A stretch of DNA of 64,000 bases from positions 26,381,865-26,445,864 of the forward strand of contig OZ022577.1 in assembly GCA_963669155.1 (NCBI GenBank), given 5' to 3'. A program made the position numbers and the translations under genes. Of this stretch, positions 12,781 to 25,453 are shown piece by piece; positions within the stretch are counted from its first letter, which is position 1, and each line of letters begins with the position of its first letter. Source of the stretch: Arbacia lixula (lineage: Eukaryota > Echinodermata > Echinoidea > Arbacioida > Arbaciidae). The notes below the pieces were generated by a model. That model saw nothing but the letters and a program-made list of their open reading frames with translations. It was not told where the DNA came from and made no database searches.

Positions 12781-13651
12781 TTTTAAATCCATCCCAATGA
12801 TTTTTTTTTCTTTGTTATCATCCTGATGATTTGTCTCAGTCATTTTCAAATATTTACCCTTACAAATGACTATTCGCAATACAAGGTCAATTTCTCTCGG
12901 GAAAAAAAAATCATAATTCATGCTGAAACTCTGATAAAGATCATGAATCGTTAGTGCGCACGCAGAGCCAAACAAACATGCCGATGTGCATGACCATCCA
13001 AGACTCGTGTTTGTACACGTCCAACCAGTGCGGTTTCTGATTACAGCCAGATAATGTCAATGCATTTCCATACAGAGCTTTGCAAACCATGAGACGCTTA
13101 ACGAAAGGCGAATGTCACATCGCTGGCCTCCAATATTTGCATCAGATGAAATTAGAGAACATGGAACTGATTGAGTTTCATCAGCGGGAATCTCATTCAC
13201 CCTTGCGCTGGTCCTTTTGGGACTCCAGTACGCACACGCCTTATAGCGTGGTATTTTGCATCGCTTACAATGGGTTAAGATATTGTGTGGTTGGCATACT
13301 AATGCGCAATTTAAGATGGATCTTTTGGAAAAGAAAATAAAACATTTTACTCCCCTAAAACAATTAATGCAGGCCATTGCTCATTATCAAAAGTGAATAT
13401 CATAAGGAATGTGTTCATTAAGATGTGCCTCAATGGCCATCTGTTTAATGTCGACACGTGTTTACACATACGGTTTGTGCACATCATCGCATATTATCTG
13501 CTTTGTTCGATGATAAACCAATCGAATGTTTGACAATAAACACTAAACTACACATAATGAAACACAACAACTCCTACAATTGTATATCAATAGCATAATA
13601 ACACGAAGCTGCATTAGACATGAACATATCCGACACATACACACGCAATAC

Positions 13652-13652
13652 A

Positions 13653-13689
<37 letters not shown>

Positions 13690-13695
13690 GAGAGA
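13652..13695. repeat. (GA)n microsatellite
   Basis: GA repeats with one GGG interruption. Confidence 0.9.
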
Positions 13696-15354
13696 ATAAA
13701 TGTGTCATTCCTTCTTTAAACATTATGTCCATAATCGTTACCATGGTTTGTGGAAATGTCAGACCTTTTTTTTTTCGTTTTAGAGAGATAATGGGGTCAT
13801 TTGATGTAAGACAGAGTAGGCATATTACGGTTGTCACGTCATCCGTTCGTGAAAGTACATGTTTTTTCATTCCCGACTCCGCCATATCATACCTCGATTT
13901 CATTTTGGTTTAACTCTCAACTCTGTGCCTTGTGTGTATCCACCCCAATAGTAAATGTAAAATCCCATACAGATTAATATCTGATCTGGTGCAGGAATAG
14001 TTAGAACACCATTACCATGATTACGGGAAACCCTCGGCTCCCATACGGAACCTTTCACGAATCTTATCTCCCATATCATAGGTGAATGCGTATATGCAAT
14101 TCTAATCTACCACGCACTCTAAATCATTCCGATTGGGCAATTGATCAGTAAAGCAACTCCATACCTTAGCAAATGTTATTTTTTATTCTATTGTTTAGGA
14201 AAGTTGGCACTGTTTTTTGAATAACATTATTTCCTCCGACGCACTTGTGCACCTTCACCACATTATTACTATCATTAACCCCCCCCCCCACCCCCTCGCA
14301 GAAAAAGGTGGTGGGGTAATTGGTGAAATAAGAAATAATTTATTATTGGGGTAGGCCTTCCCTCTATGTTTAGGATCGTAATTGCAAATTAAATTTTGCA
14401 AACAGCACGACCGAATTGCAAAGCATATTCTAGCGTGAACAACATTATGCATAGGCACCATGCAGTATCCCCCTTCCAATACACACACGCCATATAGTTG
14501 GTATGCACACAGCGAAGAGCGAGGCAAAATTAGATACGACGAACTGTGCATTGTGATATCGCGAATAACTATGTAGAGGTCACGTGAACGCGATGTTATT
14601 GTGACGTAGTAGTTCTGTTGATAGTACGAGGACATTGGGTTTGGACGCTACTGTATAGCCGGTGTATGGAATATACATTATATGCCCAGTTTGAAATCGA
14701 AGCAACTGGCGTAAACCGAAACGGAGTCTGTATTTGTCATTGAATTCCATATGAAACGTTGATAGAGGTGTGTGTTACTGTAACCATGTCAAACACGATA
14801 CGATTCGTTCTTAGGATGTTTACATGTTTCATTGCTTGTTTCATTCATCTTTTCGTGATTCATATTGCACGATTTACTTTTTTTCCCCAAATCCTTGGTC
14901 ATTTCTTATTCAGTTTTAAGGCTCCGGTTTCATTTAAACACAAGTATTTTTTTCTCCCTCTCACATAACCATAATGCTATATATATATAAATAAATAATA
15001 TGGTTTCATCATGTTCATTGAGACCTTTACTCTGTCATCTTTTCCTTCACCTCATCCTTCTCTCCCCTCCCCCGCTTCCTCATTTCCCCATCCCCCCACG
15101 CATCACCTCCGTCTCCCCCCGCTATTTTCATTTTCTTTTCTTTCTCCATCTTCCGACTGAAAGAAGAGTTATCTGAACCATTTACGATGGCCCATTAATC
15201 GTTCTTACCAGGCAGACCCTGGAGAGAGTAGCAAGTAAACCTTGCGAGGTGCACGGCCTTGATGCATCCGACGCGGCATGACACTTGTCACAACACGACT
15301 CCCATGGATTGGAGATGCTACGTCTCGAAGCATTCTTTATTCATTCATTTATTT

Positions 15355-15560
15355 ATTTACTACTTATTTACTACTTCTACCACTGCTACGTATACATTAG
15401 TACTACAAGTAGAAGCACTACGTATACTACAATCTTACTACTACTATTCCTATTATTAATAGTACCACTATTAATAGTTCCACTAGTAATGCTACCATCA
15501 TAGTATCAGAACTTCTTCTAGTAGTACTACTGCTAATATAACTAGTACTACTACTATTAG
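15355..15560. repeat. ACT/ATT triplet-rich sequence
   Basis: Imperfect TACTACT and TATTAT repeats, the left part of a long triplet tract that resumes after the fold-back element at 15561-16126. Confidence 0.8.
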
Positions 15561-16126
15561 TAAGCAAACAATCAACGTTGGTGAGGGTGATGGGACGAAC
15601 TATCACTTCCAAGACGATCTGGGTGTAGTTATCTTTCCTCAGCTGCGCTTCGGAAAGATAGCGTATACAGTCAGATCGCCGAGGAAGTGATAGTTCGTCT
15701 CATTGCCTGAAACCAAAAGTTGATTATTTGCTTTATATTCCACATCTGAAACCAGCTATCTATACCAAAAATGACAATTTGACGTACAAAAGTAATGTTT
15801 GCTTCTCTACCTAACCCCGAGCCGCTGCCATGGGGAACACGCGCGTTAGGACGTGCGTTAGGACGTGCGTTAGGACGCGGTAGTAGGAGCTACTGTTAGT
15901 CAATTGATAGTCCGAGTGTAACGCACTTTTATTTCGCGCGTACTCAAAATATTGATCACGCGTTAGGACTGTGAGGAGTGAAGAGACCAGCAAAACCCAA
16001 AAGTACTATCACCTAGAGTGCAACGAAGTTTTCTTCTCAGGGATCAGATAGGCAAAACTGCCCTTTATCACGTGATCAACTCTTGACCAATCATAAAGCA
16101 ACATTTTTAGTATGTGGAATATAATA
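15561..16126. mobile_element. Fold-back composite element, copy 1
   Basis: Begins AAGCAAACAATCAACG. 15561-15734 is a hairpin: GGGACGAACTATCACTTCC and GATAGTTCGTC arms around a TATCTTTCC/GGAAAGATA inner stem. Next comes TTTATATTCCACATCTGA, and the copy ends TATGTGGAATATAATA, an inverted partner of that boundary. Shared with 33066-33979. Inserted within an ACT triplet tract. No coding capacity. Confidence 0.75.
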
Positions 16127-16139
16127 CCAAAATACGACT

Positions 16140-16876
16140 AGTACTACTACTAATGAAGATGCATATCCATATCCTATTAATGTAGTTCCACTACTTCTGC
16201 TACCATCATAGTATTATTACGTCCTCTAGGACTACTAATATCACTATCACTACTACTGTTACTACAACTTCTACGACTGGGACTGCTACTAATGAAGATG
16301 CATGTCCATGTCTTATTAATGACTGTACCACTACTACTTCTATTACTATACTACTAGTTTACTACTCACACTACTAATACAACTACTGTACTACTAAGAC
16401 TGCTACTTCTAATTTTACTACTACTACTACTATTACTACTTCTACTTCTACTACTACTGCTAGTACTTCTACTACTAATACTACTTCTACAGCTACAGCT
16501 TCAGGTCACATTTTTACTATATCTTTTACTACTATGCTTCCATTTCTAATTCTACTACTATTAATAATTCTCCTATCAATGCTGCTGGTACTGCTGCTAC
16601 TTCTACTTTTACTCCTACTCCTCCTACCACTACTACTTCTACTACTATTACTACTACTACTACTACTCCTATTACTACTACTACTACTACTACTACAACT
16701 TCTATTACTTCTACTACTACTACTACTACTACTACAACTTTTATTACTTCTACTACTACTACTACTACGACAAGTACAACTACTACTACTACTACGACTA
16801 CTATTATTAATAATACTATTACTACTACTACTACTACTAATACTAATACTACTATTACTACTACTATTACTACTAT

Positions 16877-16911
<35 letters not shown>

Positions 16912-16923
16912 TTACTACTATTT

Positions 16924-16969
<46 letters not shown>

Positions 16970-17010
16970 AACTACTACTAGAACTACTATTGCTCCTACT
17001 ACGTGTATTT
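16140..17010. repeat. ACT/TAC triplet tract (about 0.6-0.9 kb)
   Basis: Nearly continuous (TAC/ACT/CTA)n with TTC, TCT and ATT variants, densest at 16370-17005. It produces open frames of poly-Leu (plus) and poly-Val (minus) that are not genes. A sub-repeat AATGAAGATGCATRTCCAT occurs at 16150 and 16293. Confidence 0.9.
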
Positions 17011-18567
17011 CAGCTCCTTCAACCACCATTATCATCTTTACATCGCCGTTTACACCACTGTAAGAAACATATTCCTATCCGTACTGATGTATACTTGTTA
17101 ATACTACTCGAATACTGTCCTTCTAAAGTATTGCAAATACTAAGCGTTTAGGTCTAAGATTACATCAGACCGACTGATACTGCTTCAACAAATCATTATC
17201 GTCAGCCCGAACACGCCTTTACATATGAATAATTACTAGTAACTGTACCAATATCCATTATTTCACATCGGTATTGAATGTTTTTTTTTTCTACAAGAGG
17301 CGATTGGAAAATGATAAACTTCGAACTGCATGCATTGGTATGCACAGTTCATTTGTGCATGTGATGAAGGCATGCTGATGATGCGATCAGGCATTCTGAC
17401 TCACAATAATACACAGCTGACCGCTGACCGTACAACTCCTATAATTAATCAAACATTCGTCCTTATTAGTGTTTCCAATGACGCAGAAATAATAGCATGG
17501 TCTATTTATACATTTAATCATTGAACATGTAATTAATTCAAAATACTTTTGCGTACAATGGCATGCTCTATGTGGCTATTTATGAATTTACTTTTCCAAA
17601 TATGTCTTTCTAAAATACAAACAATTTATGATTGCATGTTCTATATTAATTTGTTCTTTTATTGATCAACACAATTTTATGCATCATGTTTGGCTGCACG
17701 TCTTTCGTAGACGAGTTCAGTAGCCTCAAACATTCGGACAAAAGACTCGTTTACTTACGAAGTCAAAATAAGTCACCAATCACCAGGTCTATCCGAGGTT
17801 GACCCACATACTATTTCAACAAACAATGCATGCAACTGCATGTTTGTCTTTCTAATGAATAGAGCGAGGTTCGTACGACGCGTTATTTCGGTCATTAGAC
17901 AGGCTGTCAACATGGACCGCTGTACCCACATCCCCCTAAATACGCATGCTAACGATTGCATGGGTGGAGAGAAACATGGGTTGCTAGGGGCAACGCCCCA
18001 CGCGTAATGAGGTAGCATCACGGCGTGGAGAATAACCTTGTGCAAAGCGAATTTCCCGCCCTTTAATTACCTCTTAAGATGTGAGTTACGTAACATTGGG
18101 ACTTAATTGAACAGAGCGGCCATTTCCATGCTCCCAGTCTGCTCGTATACGTCAGCAAGATTAGTGAAAGGGCGTCTGTTGTTATCTCCTGATGATTAAA
18201 ATACAGTTACCATTATTTTCATGTCAACCTTTTGTCGTGGTTCCCTCTGCATTCATACCATCTGCAATCGTCACTTTGAATCCCCAACACGTGCCAACAA
18301 TTCAAGCATGTCTTTCATGTAATATCCCCTGAGTTTTAAAGCATAGCCTGCTTATCATTGGATATCATTGACCTAGTTCTGGTGCTCAAATACGGTATAA
18401 TGATGCGCTATTTAGAATGTTCTCCGTACTACACGTTTTCCATACGCATTTCTAGTCTGTTCATTGAGTTAACTCCTCACCGCTCGCTCTGCCCACAGAG
18501 TATAGAACCAGTTGCATTTACAACACGCTCACATGACGTCACATTTCAGTACATGGGTCTATATAAC
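17011..18567. other. Intergenic 17.0-18.6 kb
   Basis: Unique-looking sequence with an X-box-like palindrome at 17980-17994 and relatively GC-rich, complex sequence at 17780-18060. No gene recognised. Confidence 0.4.
17980..17994. promoter_or_regulatory. X-box-like palindrome GTTGCTAGGGGCAAC
   Basis: Fits the RFX X-box consensus (RYYNYY, 1-3 N, RRNRRC) with a 3-bp spacer. No gene adjoins it; function is inference. Confidence 0.35.
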
Positions 18568-19450
18568 CAAGGATGTCGAAGGATGTCCAAGGATGTCCAA
18601 GGATGTTCAAGGGTTACTAAATTAGAAAAATAAGTTCCCACTAATCTATGTAAAATCATGCACTAAAAACGAATTTTACATTCGTTTGGCGCAATAAAGT
18701 CTCATTTTGAGGAAAATTTGAAAAAATGCACCCCTCCAGTGACGTCAGAGAAGTCAAAATTCCATAAATGCCAACGGCGTAAATAAAATGTTTTATTCAC
18801 GCAATTCAAACAATACGTTACCAATGGGAACCCCAAAGCTTGTCCGAGGTTTGTCTGAGTTGCAACAACTAATAGATTCAAAGTGCATTCCATCCATTGA
18901 ATCTGAATGACACGAAACAGGTGATTGCAATAACGCGTTACTACGCAGTTAGGGGGAAGGTTGTGAATACATTACGAAAATGGTCTATTGTTGACTTCCG
19001 TACAATGTGCGTTTTTTTTCAATTTTCGTCAAAATGAGACTTTATTGCGACAAACGAATGTGAAATTCGTTTTTAGTGGATAATTTTACATAGATTAGTG
19101 GGAACTTACTTTTCTAATTTAGTGACCTTATAAGCTCAGGGAATGGCAGCAGCCGTTTAATCAATGCAGATTCATTGTACTCTAAAGAACGCTTTACAAA
19201 GATTTTCTCTTTGATCTCCCATGTTCGAATCCTCCGATTCTCAGGATACTTTTTGCCTGGATTTGACGTAGAAACAAAATCGAATGCGCAGAAGAATTTG
19301 GGGAAATATACTTGCGCAGTTAAGACTGTGATACCTACGATGCATCTATAAAGATTAAATCGAGGAATATTGTTACAATAAAAAAATGGCAAAAAGGCTT
19401 TAAATGTGATATCAAACCTTGTTCAAAGGGATGGATATCCACATCCTTGA
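18568..19450. repeat. Dispersed repeat copy 1 (CAAGGATGT family), interrupted by a MITE
   Basis: Starts with four tandem AAGGATGTCC-like units (18571-18612), is broken by a TIR element at 18616-19123, and continues to 19450, ending as a reverse complement of the start (ATGGATATCCACATCCTTGATA). It aligns to copy 2 at 46670-47375. Confidence 0.65.
18616..19123. mobile_element. 508-bp MITE with long TIRs (ACTAAATTAG)
   Basis: Arms of over 100 bp: the left ACTAAATTAGAAAAATAAG then TTCCCACTAATCTATG is mirrored on the right; further in, ACGAATTT(T/C)ACATTCGTTTG and CAATAAAGTCTCATTTTGA pair too. Nonautonomous. The middle (18780-18900) contains a module shared with 23555-23660 and 37665-37760. Target duplication not clear. 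Confidence 0.8.
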
Positions 19451-19850
19451 TATAACTATGCCGACACGCACTTGAAATTAACGAGTTTATCCCCCACAAC
19501 AATGCTGTGGGAATTTGTCCTCAATCATGAATTGTACGCGTCTTGAGAGTCAATATTGTATCATATTTGCACAGAATAAACCAACGAAGGCGATGGCAAT
19601 GGGTAGCACTTAATCATGTTGATGCAGACAGGTGAATAAATCGGTAGGTCTAATGGAAGGTAATTTGCGGAGGGACACATGACTAGATATGTTTACTTTT
19701 CGGTTATTAAAATAAGATTATGTTGTTTTTGTATAAGATTATTGGTTGGGCAAACAACGATCAGGCATGACAACGGTTTTCAGCATCAGCAATCAGCACA
19801 GAAATTTATGTTAATTTATTATGTGTAGGGCGCCCTCTGACACGATGGCT
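19451..19850. other. Intergenic 19.45-19.85 kb
   Basis: AT-rich sequence with nothing recognised. Confidence 0.4.
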
Positions 19851-19856
19851 CGTTGT

Positions 19857-20330
19857 CGGAGAAAGGTATGGGAAGAAAAAGAGGAGGAGAACAAAGAAGA
19901 TATGGAGGAAGAAGGAAAAGGAGAGGGAAAAAGCAGGAAGAAGACAGGCGAAGTAAGAAAGAAGAAGGAAAACGATAGAAGAAGGAAGAAGAAAGAAGAG
20001 GGATGAAGAAGAGAAAAGAAGGAAGAAGGAGGAAGGTCGAAGGAGAAAGGTCGAAGAAGGGAGGCGGAAGAAAGCCAGAAGAGGAAAGAGAGAAAGAAAG
20101 AGAAAGAAAAAGAAGAAGGAAAAGAAGAAGGAGAGGAAAGGTAGAAAAAAAGCACAATAAAAATAAAGTTTGGCGAAGAGAGCGCTGACGACATGGGAAA
20201 AGAACAACAAGAAGAAAATAAAATCGAGGGGCAGAAAGAAGAATAGGAGGAAAGAAAAATATGAACATCGGTGACAATGATTTGGAAGACAGGTAAAGGA
20301 GAACTTAAAGAAGAAGAAAGAGAAGAGAGG
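19857..20330. repeat. Long purine (GAA/AAG) tract
   Basis: About 470 bases of almost pure A/G on the plus strand, not a regular repeat (AGAAGAAG, GGAGG, AGAAAG). Open frames over it on both strands are artefacts. Could form triplex DNA (inference). Confidence 0.9.
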
Positions 20331-20420
20331 AGAAGAAAAGAAATAGAAAATTATAATAAAATGTTATATATATATATTATATATATTATAACATAGAGTA
20401 AAAGAGGATATATAAGCGAA

Positions 20421-20487
20421 GGAGAGAGAGAAAGAGAGAGAAGGAGAGAGGGAGAGAGGGAGAGAGAGAGAGAGAAAGAGAGAGAGT

Positions 20488-20521
<34 letters not shown>

Positions 20522-20570
20522 AGGGAGGGAGAGAGAGGGAGAGAGAGAGAGAAAGAGAGAGAGAGAGAAT
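20421..20570. repeat. (GA)n with GGGAGA variants
   Basis: About 150 bases of GA/GGA repeats after a short TATA run; together with 19857-20330 it makes about 700 bp of purine asymmetry. Confidence 0.9.
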
Positions 20571-22690
20571 AATGTCTGTGTATTTTCCTCCAAACTTATG
20601 TGTGTATGTGCGTCTAATAAAGAAAGCTAGAGGGGGTAGAGGCGGGAAAGTGAATAAAAGCATAATGACAAAGTTCTTGATATGTGGAAATGTAGGTTAT
20701 ACCGAAGGATTAAACCTAGCAGTCCTTTTTGGGACATGCATGTGGTATCGCTAAACACATCTGATGTAATCCCCGCAATCCAGGCACCTTACTTCGAGTA
20801 AATGTTGCTAGATAGTAGCCGTGATCAGGAGGGTAAGTTAACATGGCATCTGGAATAAGGAGCTTGTTATCTACTCCTTTTACTCTTTGGAAGACTGGAT
20901 ACTACATATACTTTGTTTGGTACATCTTCAAAAGGAATTTGAAAGCGGTTGTATGAAACACGTATGCTTATACGATGTAAGTTGTTGACTTGTCGAATTG
21001 GATGTAATTTTCATAACATTTAAAAAAAAAATATGTGTTTAGTGTCATACTGAGCAATGAAAAAACGGAGAAAGTTGAGAAAAATTACACATATTAAGCA
21101 AAACTGCGTAAAGACTTTGTTTAACATCCAGTTGAACGATTTTCCTGATATTAATACAATCAAATGGGAACTAGGGAAACAGATCCGGTCGAATTCAATG
21201 CAAGACGTGTTACCTGATTAACCCTCATATTACCAGGCCTTGAAACTCCATTGGCTTACAACACATCTCCATGGTAATGGTAATGAGAGAGTTATGGTAA
21301 GCTGAACGCGAAAGAAAAAACACACAAAAAGAACTACACAAATCGGAAATTATTGTAACAAAATGTTTGTTAAAGTTCAGCATAAAAAGGTGACATTGCA
21401 ACGTTAGGGAAAATAGGAAAATATTCGCTACGTACGTCGACACGTGACAAAATATTGCATGAAAATGGAATGATTGATGTACGCCATATCTATTTTAACA
21501 CCTTAGAAGAAAAGAGAATGAAAACATGGTAAAGGATAATTGGGCTAGAGAATGCCAAACTTACTGATGCTCATTTGAATGCAAATAACCATTGTGTGAT
21601 TTTAAAAAAGATAATTGATAGTGACAGTGTACATAGCGAAACCAAAAGAAATATGCTTGATATATAATAAATCCGCTTTAATTTTGAAGAAACAGCCTAA
21701 TTTATGACATAAATAAATCAAGGACGTATACACAATTTAAGTCATATTTCAATGATGAAGTAGAAAAATATGTTACTATGTATGTGAAAAAATGTATGTT
21801 AAGAATCGTCAGTCACAATACCAATATGTGTCATCACAATTATTCATGTGTATTTTGTACTGATTGCAAAAACAAAAAGCGACATAGGAGAGATTTGGGA
21901 TGAAAATGCAGATGATAATACAATGTTGATTTTTTTTATAATGAAATTGATTAACGAGATTGTTAAGACAAATTCGAAATTACAATGAAACTAAAAAATA
22001 AGATAAATTGTGACATAAAACATTTCATGTGTACTTATGAGGGACTACGTCAGTCGTTCATACCTTAAACGTTAAAAGCGTTTGAATAAAAGTTGCTGTA
22101 ATGATTTTTTAAACATAACTGTATGACAACTGTACATTAGCATCTTACCGATCTATTTTGTTCTCAAATTTACAACGTGTACACAAATGTTGACAATTAA
22201 AGTGTATATTGAATTGAATTGCTCTCAAATTTACAACGTGTACATAATTTTAATTTAATTGAATTGAATATATTTACGTCGTAACGTTCTTTGCAAAAAA
22301 TTCTTGCTGTAGTGATCACGACAAATGAACACCCATGCAATTCAATTAATTGCGTGCATTGTTGCGATGGAAAGCACATCATACATTAAGAACTCAAGGA
22401 AGAAAAAAACCCACAAAAATAACTGCTGGGGTACACACAATTCCACGAAAGAAAACCACAGTAGGCAGATCGATACCTCTCTCAATGTGGCGACGAAGCA
22501 CTCTAATGGATTGAATGAGTTCTTGCACTCACCAAATAACTGTAAAAATGCTATTAATGTGGGAGACCCACCGAACAGCATGCATCTCGTGGTAACCATG
22601 ACAACGCGGGTGAATGAAACCGTTCTTCTCGTTTTCTCATCCTGCTTAACGTTCAGGGAATATAGTTATGTAGTATAAATGAGAGACATA
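20571..22690. other. Intergenic 20.6-22.7 kb
   Basis: No gene recognised. Has an ACAACGTGTACA duplicate (22170-22250), a local 70-bp direct repeat with TTGAATTGAATT, otherwise AT-rich. Confidence 0.4.
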
Positions 22691-22697
22691 GATGGAG

Positions 22698-22698
<1 letters not shown>

Positions 22699-22746
<48 letters not shown>

Positions 22747-22891
22747 CGGGGGGGGGGATGTGAGAAAGAGAGAGAGAGAGAGAGGGGGGGGGATGGAGAG
22801 GGGGAATAGAGATAATAGACCAATAGTGTGTGTGTATGTGTGCGTGTTTATGTGCGTGTATTTGTGGGCATGTGTGTGCATGTGTGTGTGT

Positions 22892-22941
<50 letters not shown>

Positions 22942-22966
22942 TGGAGGGGGTGAGGGGGGGGGGAGG
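22699..22966. repeat. GA, G and GT simple-sequence cluster
   Basis: GA run, G-run of about 20 (22735-22758), more GA, GT (22828-22895), then GA and G-rich to 22966. Confidence 0.9.
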
Positions 22967-25130
22967 GTGGGAGGACAATCCCAATTAGTAGAAAACTGAT
23001 TGTATAAGTCTTAAAATTACATCATAACATTGGGGTCGGTTTACAGTACCTCTGAGATTATGATATTTACCTTCGCACGTAATGTCAAAGCTATGCGACG
23101 TGACAATGAATTCTCAAACTTTGATAAACAGGTGAAAGATATCACTCACAGTGCGAACGCTCCTATGTGACTTTGCCCAGGGGCTATACTTTTCTCGTAA
23201 GAAGGGTTGAGAAGATTTTAAAATTGTGAGAATGAGATGATAGAGTTTATCTCTATTTCATTTCAGGTTCAGTTCAGCGAGGAATAACGTCCTTCCAGTC
23301 ACAAGGACTGCCATTTTAAAGTGAAAGTGGGACGAGGTAGAAGTGCCCGGGGGAAGTCACATTTGTCTAGCACTGCGTAAGAATAAAGAAACAAACAATC
23401 TTCATCACACGTCTTACATCATGACAACATAAAAAAGTGGATATTGGAATGACATCCACTAACATGAATAATATACCCATATTCGATAAGCCATTTCGGA
23501 TTGTGCTTACAGCTTCCTGCGTGGCAGCGAGATATGACCTTCACCCGTATCTCGTAATTCATTTTCAATGGGTGAAACGCACTCTAAATATATTAGTTGT
23601 TGCTACTCAGATAATCCTAGGACAGGCTTTGGGTCTACCATTAGTATTGTTTGAAGGAAGTGAATGAAATGTGCGTACATAACTAAAATGGACTATTGGA
23701 AGTTCCCCGTGATCGCGCGACCAACAACACATACATGATGTTTCTTGTTCTCGAAACAGTGCACCTGAAAAACATTTTCTTATTGAACATACAGGCAGGC
23801 TTGAGTGGGATTTACTACTCTGGTAATGATTCGTCTTGGCATGTAACTTAAACGTTTCCGCAAATTGGCGTTTTGCCAAGCCAGCTTTTATTTCTCCGCG
23901 TTCCGCACAAGTGCAAATTATAATCAACATTGATATGCGGTGTTTTTTTTTTCTTTGCATGACTCAAAGCAATGCTTTGCGCGGTTTGAAAAAGGTCTAA
24001 TCGATATACCTATACGTTGGAGGTGCAGCGAGAGCAGAGCTTCAATTGCAGCGTGGAAGTCATTTTGATGTAAACAGGGGATGCTCCGGGATGAATGGGA
24101 CAGTTTGTAGTTACAATCCACTGAATCAAATACCACTAGACTGCAGACTGGATTTGCTCCTGAAGCTGTGTTGGATGATGGATGTAAATACATTTGACAG
24201 CGTGCCAAGAACAACAATAGAAGGAGGTGTGCATGGTGGTATGTTTTTACTACCTCCTCTGCGCTAACTGTTGTCATATCTTCTTGCTAATAAGTGTACA
24301 CGTGGTCAACTATGTACTGAAATTCCATTTACTCTGTGAGTGGTAAGATTGATCCGAGGTCATTCGTACCAGCAATGATCTGTTCATTCTCACATTGCAA
24401 CTGCGAACTCTCTTATAGGTCTTAACGATATATGAATGTGTGGGATATCAAATGTATCAAAAAGGGGGTATATCATTATGTAAAAAAGGTTAAAATATTT
24501 TATAGCCAACATCGGGGGTTTTCATTCTTTTTCGAATTTGACAATATGACCGACAAAATATTGATGCGAGCGTGGAGGTACTTATTCATGCGTTACAGAC
24601 CAATCAGAAAGCTCTTTACGGTTCTTTCCTTGAAGTTTAAATAAAGCAATCACGTTCTACATGACTTGTATTTACTGAGTTTAAATTGGTTATAACAATA
24701 TAGACAGTATGGAGAGATATAGCAGTGAAGATAAGTAGAAGCATGACTTTCTTTTCGACATGCTAGATTTTTTTTTTTGTTTCAAGACAGTGGTTGTATA
24801 AATCTCCAGGAGAGCATACAAACTGAACAAAAGAAAACTATTTTAAGAATCGATAACAACCCGATCACCTGCTTGGGTCGGGATGAACGGATACTCTCCA
24901 AAGTCACTATCGATATCATGAATGCGGTACAGATGGAGGCAGGAGAATGATGTGTGATGATACGGAAGGTAGCTTCGATTATTGGGTGCTGTGATGCACT
25001 GTTTGGACGCTGGGGGTCACGTGACAATAACTGCTTTTCTGAAAGTGAAAGTGACGTTGCGACAAATCGATATGTGATCGTTGTAGTTGATGTGGAGTCC
25101 CAGTGGAGTATATCGTACGAAAAGTGAGGG
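22967..25130. other. Intergenic 23.0-25.1 kb
   Basis: One module copy at 23540-23670; no gene or RNA recognised. Open frames of up to 117 codons overlap on opposite strands and lack domains. Confidence 0.4.
23540..23670. repeat. Copy of the GGACAAGCTTTGGG module
   Basis: About 110 bp including ACTCTAAATATATTAGTTGTTG, CTCAGATAATCCTAGGACAG and GGTCTACCATTAGTA. It is similar to the interior of the MITE at 18616 (reverse strand there) and to 37665-37760. Read as protein all three give a similar short L-V-V-A-T/GQALG string, but this looks like repeat sequence, not a gene. Confidence 0.6.
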
Positions 25131-25140
25131 GCGACTATGA

Positions 25141-25158
25141 AAGAGGGAGAGAGGGAAG

Positions 25159-25227
<69 letters not shown>

Positions 25228-25232
25228 AGGGG
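25141..25232. repeat. (GA)n microsatellite
   Basis: GA run of about 80. Confidence 0.9.
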
Positions 25233-25375
25233 CAGGGAGGGAAAAGAGAAACATAACAAAGTACACATACTATAATGACTAGAGAGAAATTTAAACAAAG
25301 ACATGGGGAAAGAGAAGACGAAGAAGAAGAACAATATGTATGAATATTAATATATATACATTTAAACGTGTATGT

Positions 25376-25405
25376 TTATATATATATATATATATATACA
25401 TATAT

Positions 25406-25453
<48 letters not shown>
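25376..25453. repeat. (TA)n microsatellite
   Basis: Almost pure TA with CATA and TAGATA interruptions. Confidence 0.9.

Larger units (their letters stand above)
8821..15330. other. Intergenic block 8.8-15.3 kb
   Basis: Apart from the listed repeats and gap, no exon or RNA gene recognised. 13057-13377 has overlapping open frames on both strands of 86-106 codons, without domains; treated as chance. C-run at 14279-14290. Confidence 0.5.

Noticed and set aside
16532-17151. Open frames of 167 and 205 codons (poly-Val/poly-Leu)
   Set aside because: Pure products of the ACT triplet tract; no complexity, both strands open.
19220-19240. TGTTCGAATCC resembling a tRNA T-loop
   Set aside because: No acceptor or D-arm partner; lies in a dispersed repeat and differs in its other copy.
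19806-20277. Open frames of 127-152 codons
   Set aside because: Purine tract; Ser/Phe or Lys/Glu low-complexity on both strands and several frames.
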